From Pseudomonas frederiksbergensis (GTDB lineage Bacteria; Pseudomonadota; Gammaproteobacteria; Pseudomonadales; Pseudomonadaceae): DNA of 64,000 nt. The stretch is taken from positions 248,001 to 312,000 of the forward strand of contig NZ_JQGJ02000002.1 in the NCBI RefSeq assembly GCF_000802155.2, in the 5' to 3' direction. Each line of letters opens with the position of its first letter. The stretch's first letter is position 1. Position numbers and translations under genes: made by a program. Of the stretch, positions 1 through 7,519 are shown piece by piece. The notes under the pieces are model-generated. The model was not told where the DNA came from. It saw only the letters and a program-made list of their open reading frames with translations, and made no database searches.

Positions 1-987
1 TCTGATGGAAACAAGGATGCGTCCGAGCGTTTTGGGGTGGTAAGAACTCCGATCGTCTTTGGGGAAAATTGGAATCGATGGGAGAGGGTGGAGTGGATCA
101 ATATTCAGGTAACGCAGGTAAGGACCAAAGACTTCATCGAAATGGGGTGACAGCGGCACCCATCCATCCTTGGCTGAGCGAAGCTCAACCCAACGTCCGT
201 CCGACCTACGATTAAACTGATCGAGATGGCCGGGCGCCCGGGCGTTTCCCATAACGCTCCAGAGCTGGCGGCCCGAGTACCTGGCCATGATTAGGTACAT
301 CTCAATTATTCGGAATTCGTGCACGCCCATGAAATTCGGTAGCGATTTTAAGACCCAGTCCAGCTGAGCATCGGTCAAAAAGCCGATCGCCTTGGGTTGC
401 TTGAAAGCGAGATTAGGTAGGGGCTGCGCGGCAACATTCTGGCGTGAGGCTGACGTATCCTTGAGGTAAAAATCCAAAAACTGCATCGCGCAGCGAACCT
501 CTCGCTTCCAAACATTTTTCTCGATTTCGCCGTCATCACCAATCGTCCTGGAATCGGTGAACGGGCGCCAGATTGGGTTTATAGGCCAACCCTCAAAAGC
601 GACGCTGGGTTCCTGCACGAAGCGAGCCTGTTTGCCGGACACAATCCAAGCTTTTGGCGGATTGAGCACAAACTCTGTGTAGCTCTCAAAGTCTTTGCGG
701 CGCCAGTCAACGAGTGACAGGCCATGAGCAAAACTCCAATTGAGCATTTTCTCCAGACCCATAATGCAGCTGTGGTACTGACGGTGAGGATTTTCGGCGC
801 CCCAATTGTGAGCAATCCAATTCACAAACCTGTCGACGTACCAGATGTTTATGAAGGGATTGGCTGCCGGGTCTATCTGGGCTAGCCGATCAGCCACAGC
901 GAGATTCGTAGGAAAGGATCGAAGCTGATTTGGCCTCCAGTACACATAGGGAGGGAAAATCGGGAATGGGATGAACGGCCGAGTCAT
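1..987 (-). CDS. Tyrosine-recombinase/integrase-like protein, partial (runs off left edge)
   Basis: The minus strand is open for 329 codons from an ATG at 987 to the window edge. The protein starts MTRPFIPFPIFPPYVYWR. An N-terminal helical stretch (VNWIAHNWGAENPHRQYHSC) resembles the SAM-like core-binding domain of integrases. Later, LIMARYSGRQLWSVM could carry the first catalytic Arg of the tyrosine-recombinase fold. It is followed by a beta-hairpin-like stretch GRWVELRSAKDGWVPLSP and a LRYL helix, where integrases usually have W-V-x-G-K-x-K-x-R-x-V-P-L. The His-x-x-Arg and Tyr would lie beyond the edge. Base composition is less GC-rich than in the genes to the right, which fits acquired DNA. 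The start has only a weak ribosome-binding site. Family assignment is by pattern only; the boundary on the right is sound. Confidence 0.55.
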   Translation of the reverse strand, partial: MTRPFIPFPIFPPYVYWRPNQLRSFPTNLAVADRLAQIDPAANPFINIWYVDRFVNWIAHNWGAENPHRQYHSCIMGLEKMLNWSFAHGLSLVDWRRKDFESYTEFVLNPPKAWIVSGKQARFVQEPSVAFEGWPINPIWRPFTDSRTIGDDGEIEKNVWKREVRCAMQFLDFYLKDTSASRQNVAAQPLPNLAFKQPKAIGFLTDAQLDWVLKSLPNFMGVHEFRIIEMYLIMARYSGRQLWSVMGNARAPGHLDQFNRRSDGRWVELRSAKDGWVPLSPHFDEVFGPYLRYLNIDPLHPLPSIPIFPKDDRSSYHPKTLGRILVSIR

Positions 988-1248
988 GACAGAACCAGGG
1001 GGCTAGAATGAGTGATGGCTCCTTTAACCTATAGCAGAAAGCTGCAGCATTGCCATGGTGGATGTCATGGTGGAATGGGGTTCAGGGTCGGGTGGGTCAA
1101 CCGGAGGTTAGCGAAGGGTCATGCGCAGAGATAGGATTATGAATGGAACCCAAGCTTTTGATTTTCCAAGAAACGGGGGTTTGTGGGGATTTGACCGGAG
1201 GTATGTGGGATTGGACACTCATGGCGAGATATAAGAGACAAACATTCT

Positions 1249-1276
1249 GTTTAACATAATATACATTATGCGCATG
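1249..1276 (-). other. dif: dif site, XerCD recombination site of the replication terminus
   Basis: Read on the minus strand, the 28-mer has XerC arm CATGCGCATAA, central TGTATA and XerD arm TTATGTTAAAC. The E. coli dif as I remember it has arms GGTGCGCATAA and TTATGTTAAAT around the same central hexamer, so 25 of 28 positions agree. XerC and XerD resolve chromosome dimers here under FtsK control. A chromosome normally has one dif, so this places the window at the terminus of replication. Exogenous dif copies brought by Xer-using elements are the alternative. The one-sided orientation of KOPS-like octamers to the right favours the chromosomal site. Confidence 0.93.
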
Positions 1277-1351
1277 TAGCGTTTAATATCGCAGCCCATC
1301 ACAGGCCACTTTCAGCACACACATCCCGGTCTGGCCTCAAGATCCGAGGCT

Positions 1352-1375
1352 GGGATGCTGACAGTCAGCAATCCC
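1352..1375. terminator. Inverted repeat downstream of the TetR gene
   Basis: GCTGAC-A-GTCAGC is a perfect 13-base inverted repeat, extended by GGGAT on one side and ATCCC on the other with a one-base bulge. It lies 30 bases beyond the stop of the minus-strand TetR gene and between that gene and dif. There is no clear T-run on either side, so a classical intrinsic terminator is uncertain. A protein-binding palindrome is also possible. Confidence 0.4.
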
Positions 1376-1404
1376 ATCACCTACGTGAACACCCGGTCAA
1401 AACC

Positions 1405-2001
1405 TTATAGCGGCTCGGCCGTTTCTATCAGCGAATTAAGCACCAGTTTGATCTCCGTCGCGGGATCCTTGTGTCCCTGCAGAATCAAGCCTTCCGACAG
1501 CGCGGTAAATGTCTTGGCGAGTGCTGCGTACGCCAACGGAGGTTTCTTTCCGGCATGATTGAAAATAATCGTGATCAGCTTACCCAAGGCCTCGCTGTTT
1601 TCTTCATGCAGGTCGTAATAATGCTTCGCGAACTCCTCATCACGCAGAGCGATCAACTGCATCTCCGCATCAAGAACGGCGCAATTGGTATTGTTCTTAA
1701 GGGTGTCGATATAGGCATTCAAACCTTGGGTGAGCTGTTCCGCCGAGTAGCCGCCGGCCAAGGTATTGCCCAAGCGATCGATCTCCACCCGTTTGAAGCG
1801 CTGGGTCAGTTGCAGGAGCAGTTCCGACTTGCTTGAGAAGTTTGAAAAGAATGCGCCTTTTGAATAACCGGCCTCTTCGGAGATCGTGTTTACACTGGCG
1901 GCGTGAAAGCCTTTCTTGATCATCAGTTCTGTTGCGGTATCGAATAACTTGTCTCTTGTTATTTGCTGGCTTTCCTCTCGACCTAATCTTTTCTTAATCA
2001 C
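1405..2001 (-). CDS. TetR-family transcriptional regulator
   Basis: A 198-residue protein of typical TetR length. The N-terminal helix-turn-helix reads AASVNTISEEAGYSKGAFFS (about residues 35-54), the usual T-x-x-x-I-x-x-x-A-G-x-S-x-G-x-x-Y/F pattern. The C-terminal ligand-binding part is all-helical and not specific. The start is a GTG at 2001, chosen because AAAGGAG sits 8 bases upstream; no ATG is better placed. The gene is divergent from the biosynthetic genes starting at 2460, with 458 bases between, so it is the probable local repressor. Inverted repeats at 2027-2046 and 2288-2308 are candidate operators. If the cluster makes a butyrolactone-like compound, a TetR receptor would parallel ArpA/ScbR in Streptomyces, but that is inference from context. 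Confidence 0.9.
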   Translation of the reverse strand: MIKKRLGREESQQITRDKLFDTATELMIKKGFHAASVNTISEEAGYSKGAFFSNFSSKSELLLQLTQRFKRVEIDRLGNTLAGGYSAEQLTQGLNAYIDTLKNNTNCAVLDAEMQLIALRDEEFAKHYYDLHEENSEALGKLITIIFNHAGKKPPLAYAALAKTFTALSEGLILQGHKDPATEIKLVLNSLIETAEPL

Positions 2002-2026
2002 GCCCTCGGCTCCTTTGGCCCGAAAA

Positions 2027-2046
2027 TCTATAGTTGTAACTAGATG
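2027..2046. promoter_or_regulatory. Imperfect palindrome just upstream of tetR (candidate operator)
   Basis: TAGTT-GT-AACTA, flanked by ATC-like and AGAT bases, forms an imperfect palindrome 26 to 45 bases upstream of the GTG start of the TetR gene. Position and size suit an autoregulatory TetR operator. The evidence is only symmetry and position. Confidence 0.3.
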
Positions 2047-2287
2047 AAACCACTCTACGATTCAGCCTGCGAACAGATGTTTGCACCTTAACATCCACCT
2101 AAGCTCTTTTGCATTTAAAGTTTCAGAAGAGCCATGTGAGTACCGTGTATTTTTACTCTGGCGGACCGCAGCAAAACGCCGATTTCAGCGAGGCCCCGTC
2201 CCCCTCCTGCCATGTCCACCCTGCCCTCGAAATCTCCATAACCGCCTCGGTGACTGAGAAATGGCGCCATCAGTATGACGCAAATTC

Positions 2288-2308
2288 GCTGAGACCTCAC
2301 GTCTCAGC
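2288..2308. promoter_or_regulatory. 8-bp inverted repeat between tetR and the biosynthetic operon
   Basis: GCTGAC-like arms GCTGAGAC and GTCTCAGC are perfectly complementary and separated by CTCAC. This 21-base element lies about 150 bases upstream of the first biosynthetic gene. No T-run follows, so an operator is more likely than a terminator. Confidence 0.4.
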
Positions 2309-2459
2309 CCCGTGCTAGACGCTTCGCTATTATTTTATTCATGAAATACCGCTTGATTTTCAGATACCGAATGGTTTTTACTTGCGCCGTTGGATGAGCC
2401 AACACCTGTCCGGACGATGACATTGCCCGAGCAGGTACCTCACAGGGAGCAGGATTTTA

Positions 2460-3476
2460 ATGGAATATGCCTTCGTCACAGGCGCTACGGGCCTGCTTGG
2501 CAACAACGTTGTCCACGCGCTGTTGAAACGCAACATCAAGGTCAAGGCGCTTGTGCGTTCCGTGGAAAAAGCCAAGAAGCAATTTGGCGGCCTGCCGGTC
2601 GAGTTCGTCGAGGGCGATATGCTTGACGTGAAGGCATTCAGCCACGCACTTGAAGGCTGCGATGCGTTGTTTCACACCGCCGCGTACTTCCGCGATAGCT
2701 ATAAAGGTGGGAAACACTGGCAGAAACTCTATGACACTAACGTAACGGGCACCGAGCGCCTGTTGCAGGCCGCCTATGCTGCGGGTATTCGGCGTGCAGT
2801 CCATACCTCTTCGATTGCAGTGTTAAAAGGCGCCAAAGACCAGGTCATCGACGAAACCATGTCCCGGGACGAGTCGGAAGCCGACGATTACTATTTGAGC
2901 AAGATCCTCTCTGAGCAAAAGGTCCGGGAGTTCCTGGCTGTGCATCCGGACATGTTTGTTGCAATGGTGTTGCCCGGCTGGATGTTCGGCCCCGGGGACA
3001 TTGGTCCCACCTCCTCCGGTCAGTTCCTGCTGGATTTCGTTGGGCAGAAGCTGCCGGGCGTTCTCCCGGGGAGCTTTTCAGTCGTAGATGCGCGGGACGT
3101 CGCGGAGCATCAAATCGCGGCGATTACCCGCGGTAGATCGGGTGAGCGTTATCTGGCAGCCGGCAATCATATGGATATGAAGAGTATTTTCCGCGCACTG
3201 TCCAACGTCAGTGGGATAAAGGCACCTGAGCGAGCTGTGCCATTGTTCATGTTGCGCGTTATCGCGTTTGCCTATGAGTGCTATTACCGGGTCACGAAGA
3301 AGCCGGTGCTGATCAGTACTTCCACGGTCAAGCTCATTGAACAAGAACAAGGACGAACGCACTTCAGTCACAGCAAGAGTTCCAGCGAACTTAAATGCGC
3401 GTTCCGCCCTGTCAGTGAAACACTGACCGATACCTTGGACTGGTATCGCAACAATAACTATATAAAGCTCAACTAA
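2460..3476 (+). CDS. Extended SDR, NAD(P)-dependent epimerase/reductase
   Basis: A 338-residue extended short-chain dehydrogenase. The Rossmann motif GATGLLG is at residues 8-14, and the catalytic Tyr144-x-x-x-Lys148 lies in YYLSK. The family includes dihydroflavonol reductases, 3-beta-hydroxysteroid dehydrogenases and other ketone reductases; length is normal. AGGGAGCAGG precedes the ATG. It is the first gene of the cluster and is followed after 67 bases by the adenylating enzyme. In gamma-butyrolactone pathways a dedicated reductase reduces the butenolide or the side-chain ketone, and this enzyme could do such a step on the product of the AfsA-like enzyme. That role is inferred from neighbours; an acyl-ACP or aromatic substrate is equally open. 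Confidence 0.85.
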   Translation: MEYAFVTGATGLLGNNVVHALLKRNIKVKALVRSVEKAKKQFGGLPVEFVEGDMLDVKAFSHALEGCDALFHTAAYFRDSYKGGKHWQKLYDTNVTGTERLLQAAYAAGIRRAVHTSSIAVLKGAKDQVIDETMSRDESEADDYYLSKILSEQKVREFLAVHPDMFVAMVLPGWMFGPGDIGPTSSGQFLLDFVGQKLPGVLPGSFSVVDARDVAEHQIAAITRGRSGERYLAAGNHMDMKSIFRALSNVSGIKAPERAVPLFMLRVIAFAYECYYRVTKKPVLISTSTVKLIEQEQGRTHFSHSKSSSELKCAFRPVSETLTDTLDWYRNNNYIKLN

Positions 3477-3543
3477 ACCAAATAGCCTGCCTCTGCAGTA
3501 CTTTTTTATCTGGCCATAACTTCAAGGATTGAGAGGTTGGTGA

Positions 3544-5049
3544 ATGAAAAGCCTTACCTGTAAACAAGGTTTCCTGCATCGTTTCGTCGATTTTTCAGAG
3601 AGCCATCCGGACAATGTTGCGATCAGGAATCTGGACGCGGACGAAACCGTCACTTATCGGGCGTTGCGCATCCGCGCCGAAGAGTGCAACGGCCTCCTCG
3701 ATGGCCTGGGCATATCACCCGGCGTAAAAGTCGCACTGGTCTTGCCCAACGGCGTTGATTTCATCGCGTATTACCTGGCGATCATCGGACGTGGCGCTAT
3801 TCCCGTGATCTTGAATCACAAATTGACCGCATTCGAGCTGAGCAACGTGCTGAGGATTGCCCAGCCAGTGCTGATCGTCACCACCGACACGTTGTGTGAA
3901 CAACAACTGGAAACATTGCAGCCGTTCCGGTCCCTGATACTGAGTACCGGCGATGAGCCTTCGGCGCCATTACCAAAAAACGCAGTGATCGCGTCCGGCC
4001 TACCACGCCAGGCATTGCCCTTGTCGTTGCCGGAAGACGATGCAATCGTCTCGGTCCAGTTCACGTATCGGGGCGTCGGCAAACCCCTGGCCGTGACTCA
4101 CCGCTACCTTGATCTGACGCAGTCAAGTGATGGCCTACACGAGCAGTTTCATCCCCAGGGCATCGGTTCGGTCCACTTGGTGACGCTGCCGCTGTATGCC
4201 ATTTTCGGCCTGTCCGTGATGATGGTGTTTCCGTTGAGCATCGGTGCCACGTTGCTGATGACCAACACCCTGCTCAACCGCGACCTGGCGCAAGTCTTGT
4301 CTGAGCACCAAGTCACCTTTGCCTGCCTGGTGCCGGATGTCATTCGGTATTTCAACGCCCGGCTGGTAAAACGCAAAGGCGCGCTGTTGCCCCTGCACCC
4401 TCGACTGATGATCTATTCCGGCGGCAGCCATCTGCCCGCCGATGAAGCCGAGAAGCTTGGAAAACTGCTGGGTTGCGCGACTGTCCTGCAAGGCTACGGC
4501 TTGACCGAAAGCATGCCGGTGATCGTCCAAAGCTCCGTTGGCGCGGTTCATCGTGGCGCCATGGGCCAACCCATCAGCGGCGTAGAACTGAGGGTTGTCG
4601 ACGCGCACGGACGGGACGTCGCGGCTGGGGCCATTGGTGAACTGTGGATCCGTGGACCGATGGTCACGCCAGGCTATGAGGATGAGCCGCAGCTCAATGC
4701 CTATTCTTTCCTTGACGGTTGGTTTCATACCGGTGACCTGGTCTGGCGCGACGACGAAGGTCACGTGTTTTTCTACTGCCAACGCCTGCGCATTTCAAAA
4801 ATCAAGGCGCAGATGGTCGACCTGGCGGAGATCGAGTCCATCGCGCTCCAGCATCCCGACGCGGTACGCGCCAAGGCCTACATCGTCCCAGACCAAAAAG
4901 AAGTCAACGTATTGCACTTGTCCGTGGAGGGCAACGGCGGCCTGAGCCAGAACGATGTATCCACCCTGCTAGCCCGATATCTCTCTGGTTTCAAACTGCC
5001 CAAATTCATCGAGATTGTCCCTCTCAAGGAAGAGATTCATGCACGCTGA
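3544..5049 (+). CDS. Degenerate acyl-adenylate-forming enzyme (AMP-ligase family)
   Basis: A 501-residue member of the ANL superfamily. LQGYGLTES (about 315-323), GELWIRGP and TGDL (396-399) are the expected motifs of the large domain. The phosphate-binding loop, normally T-S-G-T-T-G-x-P-K, reads FTYRGVGKP (173-181), so its Ser/Thr residues are lost. The C-terminal domain ends at EEIHAR, just where the catalytic P-x-x-x-x-G-K segment should begin, so the usual adenylation Lys is absent. The stop overlaps the next gene by 11 bases. It may load an acyl or aryl starter onto the ACP protein at 7520, act with reduced chemistry, or be non-catalytic. The fold is certain; the activity is doubtful. 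Confidence 0.8.
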   Translation: MKSLTCKQGFLHRFVDFSESHPDNVAIRNLDADETVTYRALRIRAEECNGLLDGLGISPGVKVALVLPNGVDFIAYYLAIIGRGAIPVILNHKLTAFELSNVLRIAQPVLIVTTDTLCEQQLETLQPFRSLILSTGDEPSAPLPKNAVIASGLPRQALPLSLPEDDAIVSVQFTYRGVGKPLAVTHRYLDLTQSSDGLHEQFHPQGIGSVHLVTLPLYAIFGLSVMMVFPLSIGATLLMTNTLLNRDLAQVLSEHQVTFACLVPDVIRYFNARLVKRKGALLPLHPRLMIYSGGSHLPADEAEKLGKLLGCATVLQGYGLTESMPVIVQSSVGAVHRGAMGQPISGVELRVVDAHGRDVAAGAIGELWIRGPMVTPGYEDEPQLNAYSFLDGWFHTGDLVWRDDEGHVFFYCQRLRISKIKAQMVDLAEIESIALQHPDAVRAKAYIVPDQKEVNVLHLSVEGNGGLSQNDVSTLLARYLSGFKLPKFIEIVPLKEEIHAR

Positions 5050-5650
5050 CAGCACGCAACCGGTACTGGCCGTTTTCGATTTCGACGGTACATTGACCGA
5101 CAGGCACACCTTCTGGCGCTACATGCGCTTCATTGTTGGCACCCGGGCATTCTGGCTCAGGATCATTCCCCTGTTGCCGAAAATGCTCAGCGTCATTCTC
5201 GGGATCACTCCGTTGATGCAGGCACGTCTGGCGTTCATTGCCTGTTACCTCGGCGGTTTGACGGTCGAGCAAGAGCGCGAGCACGCCAGGTATTTCATCA
5301 CCGAGCAATTGCCGCTCTGGCTCAGACCTGAAGCGATGCGGCGCCTGCAATGGCACCAATCCATGGGGCACGTCACCGCGCTCGTCAGCAACTCACCAGA
5401 AAACTACCTGATTCCCTGGGGACAGGCCGTGGGTTTCGATCATGTCTGCGGCACCCGCCTGGCGGTCGCCGGGAACAAGCTGACGGGAGGGATATCCGGT
5501 ACCAATTGTGTCGACCGGGAGAAAGTCGCTCGGCTCAGGGACTGCATGAGCAACCTCGACGATTTCTACATCTACGCCTATGGCGATTCGTCAGGTGACG
5601 CAGCGCTGCTGGGCCTCGCCAATTCTCCCTTCTACAGAAACTGGTACTGA
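5039..5650 (+). CDS. HAD-superfamily IB phosphatase (SerB-like)
   Basis: A 203-residue hydrolase with all HAD motifs: I DFDGTLTD (nucleophile first Asp, acid/base second), II LVSNS, III the Lys in REKVARL, and IV YGDSSGD. The helical cap between motifs I and II is that of subclass IB (phosphoserine-phosphatase type). The ATG at 5039 is chosen over an upstream TTG because AAGGAAGAG lies 5 bases before it. It overlaps the preceding gene and is 3 bases from the next, so translation is probably coupled. In the A-factor route the AfsA product is a butenolide phosphate that must be dephosphorylated; a dedicated phosphatase beside an AfsA-type protein fits that step. Confidence 0.88.
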   Translation: MHADSTQPVLAVFDFDGTLTDRHTFWRYMRFIVGTRAFWLRIIPLLPKMLSVILGITPLMQARLAFIACYLGGLTVEQEREHARYFITEQLPLWLRPEAMRRLQWHQSMGHVTALVSNSPENYLIPWGQAVGFDHVCGTRLAVAGNKLTGGISGTNCVDREKVARLRDCMSNLDDFYIYAYGDSSGDAALLGLANSPFYRNWY

Positions 5651-5653
5651 TCG

Positions 5654-7417
5654 ATGAACACTCTGAGCACCTTGGCCCAAACGCCTTGCAAACAGCCGGG
5701 CAGCGCTCCGACGGTGATGATCGTCGGTGCCGGTCCTATCGGCCTGTCGCTGGCGATCATGTTGAAGCAATGGGGGGTTTCTTTCCGCATCATTGAAAAG
5801 AACGCGGGTCCTTCCACCGCGACCAAGGCGATGGCCATCCATTCCAGGACCCTGGAGATTTTTCGTGACCTGGGCATTGCCGACCAGGCGATCGCCGAGG
5901 GGTTCACCATCAATCAGTTCTCGGTCCAGTCAAACGCCAAGCGCGTGCTGAACTATAACTTTTCCTACCTGGATGCTACCTATCCCCTGCTACTCAGCCT
6001 GCCGCAGCCGCAGACGGAAAAGCTCCTGTTGCAGCGGTTGAATGAGTTGGGTGCGGACGTCGAATGGAACACTGAACTGGTCGATCTTGAAAACCAGCCT
6101 GGGTCCGTGGCGATGACCTTGCGGCACGCCGACGGCCGCGACGAATCCTTCTCCAGCCGCTGGGCGGTGGCGTGCGACGGAGCCCGCAGCAATATCCGCA
6201 AACGCCTGGGCATGACCTTCGAGGGCTCCTCCTACGATCGTTTTTTCATGCTGGCCGACGCCGACATCGAGTGGTCCGGCAGCAAGGACGAGGGCGCGTT
6301 TTTCCTTGGCGCCCAGGACGGTTATGTCGCGGTTGCGCCGATCAGCGACCAGTCCCGCTATCGCCTTTTCATCGAGATGCCTTACGACCTGCCACCCGAA
6401 GGCGAGCGCCCTCCCCTCACCCTGGAGAATTTCCAGCGGCTGTGCGAGGGGCGTGGGCAAAAGATGACGCTGTCAAACATTTCATCGACCACCATTGCCT
6501 CGTTCCAGCACCGTCGGGTGGAGTCATTGCAGCAGGGCTCGGTCTTCCTGGTGGGTGACTCCGCGCACATCGGCAGCCCTATCGGCGGCCAATGGATGAA
6601 CCTGGGCATTTCCGAGGCATACAACCTGGCGTGGAAACTTGCCTATGTCGATCAAGGCCTGGCCGATCCATCGTTGCTGGACAGCTACAACGCCGAACGC
6701 TATCCGGTGGCCCTTGAAGTGGAAAACACCGCACATCGACTCACGGGACTGATCACCGTCAGGCATCCGGCCCTGGTGTGGTTGCGCGATAACGTCCTGC
6801 CGCTGTTGAGCAATCGGCAGAAGATCCAGCGCAAGCTGCCGTCGATGATCTCCGGGCATCAATACCACTACGGCAAAAGCGAATACATCCAGGAATCGTT
6901 GACTCGGCAGCAGCGCTGGAGCTGGAAAAAGAAAGGCAGGCGAAACCCGTTCCAGCCACCGGCGCCTCGCGCGGGACAATTGGCACCCGACGTCGAGCTG
7001 TGGGAGCGGCAAGGCAAGCAGCCCAAGCGCTTGATCGATCTGTTCCAGGGATCGTTCACCCTGTTGATCTTCAGCGCGACCGACCAATTTTCTCCGGTGT
7101 TGCCGAGCCTTTATTCATTGGCCGCATCGGTAGAGCGAGACTACCCGGCCATCAGGGCCTACTGCGTGGTCGACGCGTTGAGCAGCATCGGGCTGCCGGC
7201 GGAGCAATCCACCCTGCTCGACCCTGACTGGCGTCTGCACAAGCGCTACCACGCCAAGGAAGGCACGCTGATGCTGGTTCGTCCCGATGGCTACATCGCC
7301 TTCCAGGGCGCCGACGCCGTCACGCTGATGACGTACCTGATCGTCAGGTCCGGGCTGCGCAAGGGCGTCGGTAAAACACTGTTTAGCGAGATGGATGCGC
7401 TGGAACTGCAGCTTTAA
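5654..7417 (+). CDS. FAD-dependent aromatic/polyketide hydroxylase
   Basis: A 587-residue class A flavoprotein monooxygenase. The FAD-binding GAGPIG motif lies near residue 25, followed by an acidic IIEKN strand end. The NAD(P)H/FAD 'DG' motif is CDGARSNIRKRLG, and the 'GD' motif is GDSAHIGSPIGGQWMN followed by LGISEAYNLAWKL. A C-terminal thioredoxin-like domain (about 440-587, GQLAPDVELW onward) is typical of phenol hydroxylase and PgaE/MtmOIV-type polyketide oxygenases. It would hydroxylate or Baeyer-Villiger-oxidise an aromatic or polyketide intermediate using NAD(P)H and O2. The ATG is 3 bases after the phosphatase stop. In the usual D-A-A-H the third residue is Ser here. Confidence 0.9.
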   Translation: MNTLSTLAQTPCKQPGSAPTVMIVGAGPIGLSLAIMLKQWGVSFRIIEKNAGPSTATKAMAIHSRTLEIFRDLGIADQAIAEGFTINQFSVQSNAKRVLNYNFSYLDATYPLLLSLPQPQTEKLLLQRLNELGADVEWNTELVDLENQPGSVAMTLRHADGRDESFSSRWAVACDGARSNIRKRLGMTFEGSSYDRFFMLADADIEWSGSKDEGAFFLGAQDGYVAVAPISDQSRYRLFIEMPYDLPPEGERPPLTLENFQRLCEGRGQKMTLSNISSTTIASFQHRRVESLQQGSVFLVGDSAHIGSPIGGQWMNLGISEAYNLAWKLAYVDQGLADPSLLDSYNAERYPVALEVENTAHRLTGLITVRHPALVWLRDNVLPLLSNRQKIQRKLPSMISGHQYHYGKSEYIQESLTRQQRWSWKKKGRRNPFQPPAPRAGQLAPDVELWERQGKQPKRLIDLFQGSFTLLIFSATDQFSPVLPSLYSLAASVERDYPAIRAYCVVDALSSIGLPAEQSTLLDPDWRLHKRYHAKEGTLMLVRPDGYIAFQGADAVTLMTYLIVRSGLRKGVGKTLFSEMDALELQL

Positions 7418-7519
7418 GTCGCGACTGCCTTTGCCTCTTGATGACAGGGCCCCGGCGCGGGCCCTGGCATTCGACTATCGATTCAGAACACCTACCTATT
7501 CAGGGTTAAGGAGAACCTC

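Larger units (their letters stand above)
988..1404. other. Intergenic region holding dif and a hairpin
   Basis: These 417 bases have no credible gene. They lie between the integrase-like start and the TetR stop and are relatively AT-rich. They hold the dif site (1249-1276) and an inverted repeat (1352-1375). A short motif, ACCGGAGGT, appears twice (about 1104 and 1195); no function is evident. Confidence 0.7.
2002..2459. promoter_or_regulatory. Divergent regulatory region of the biosynthetic cluster
   Basis: This 458-base gap separates the TetR gene and the first biosynthetic gene. It is AT-richer than its surroundings. Two short opposed reading frames in the middle lack ribosome-binding sites and look spurious. 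Visible elements are two inverted repeats listed separately, a GTTGG-ATGAG-CCAAC repeat (2389-2403) and a KOPS-like octamer CCCTGCCC (2219-2226). I cannot pick a convincing -35/-10 pair. Confidence 0.55.

Noticed and set aside
948..960. A GGGAGGGA string left of dif, considered as KOPS
   Set aside because: It does not fit GGGNAGGG, and only 1.2 kb of the left arm is visible, so polarity there cannot be judged.
2109..2318. Short opposed reading frames in the tetR-SDR gap
   Set aside because: No ribosome-binding sites, no recognisable sequence, and both strands are open by chance.
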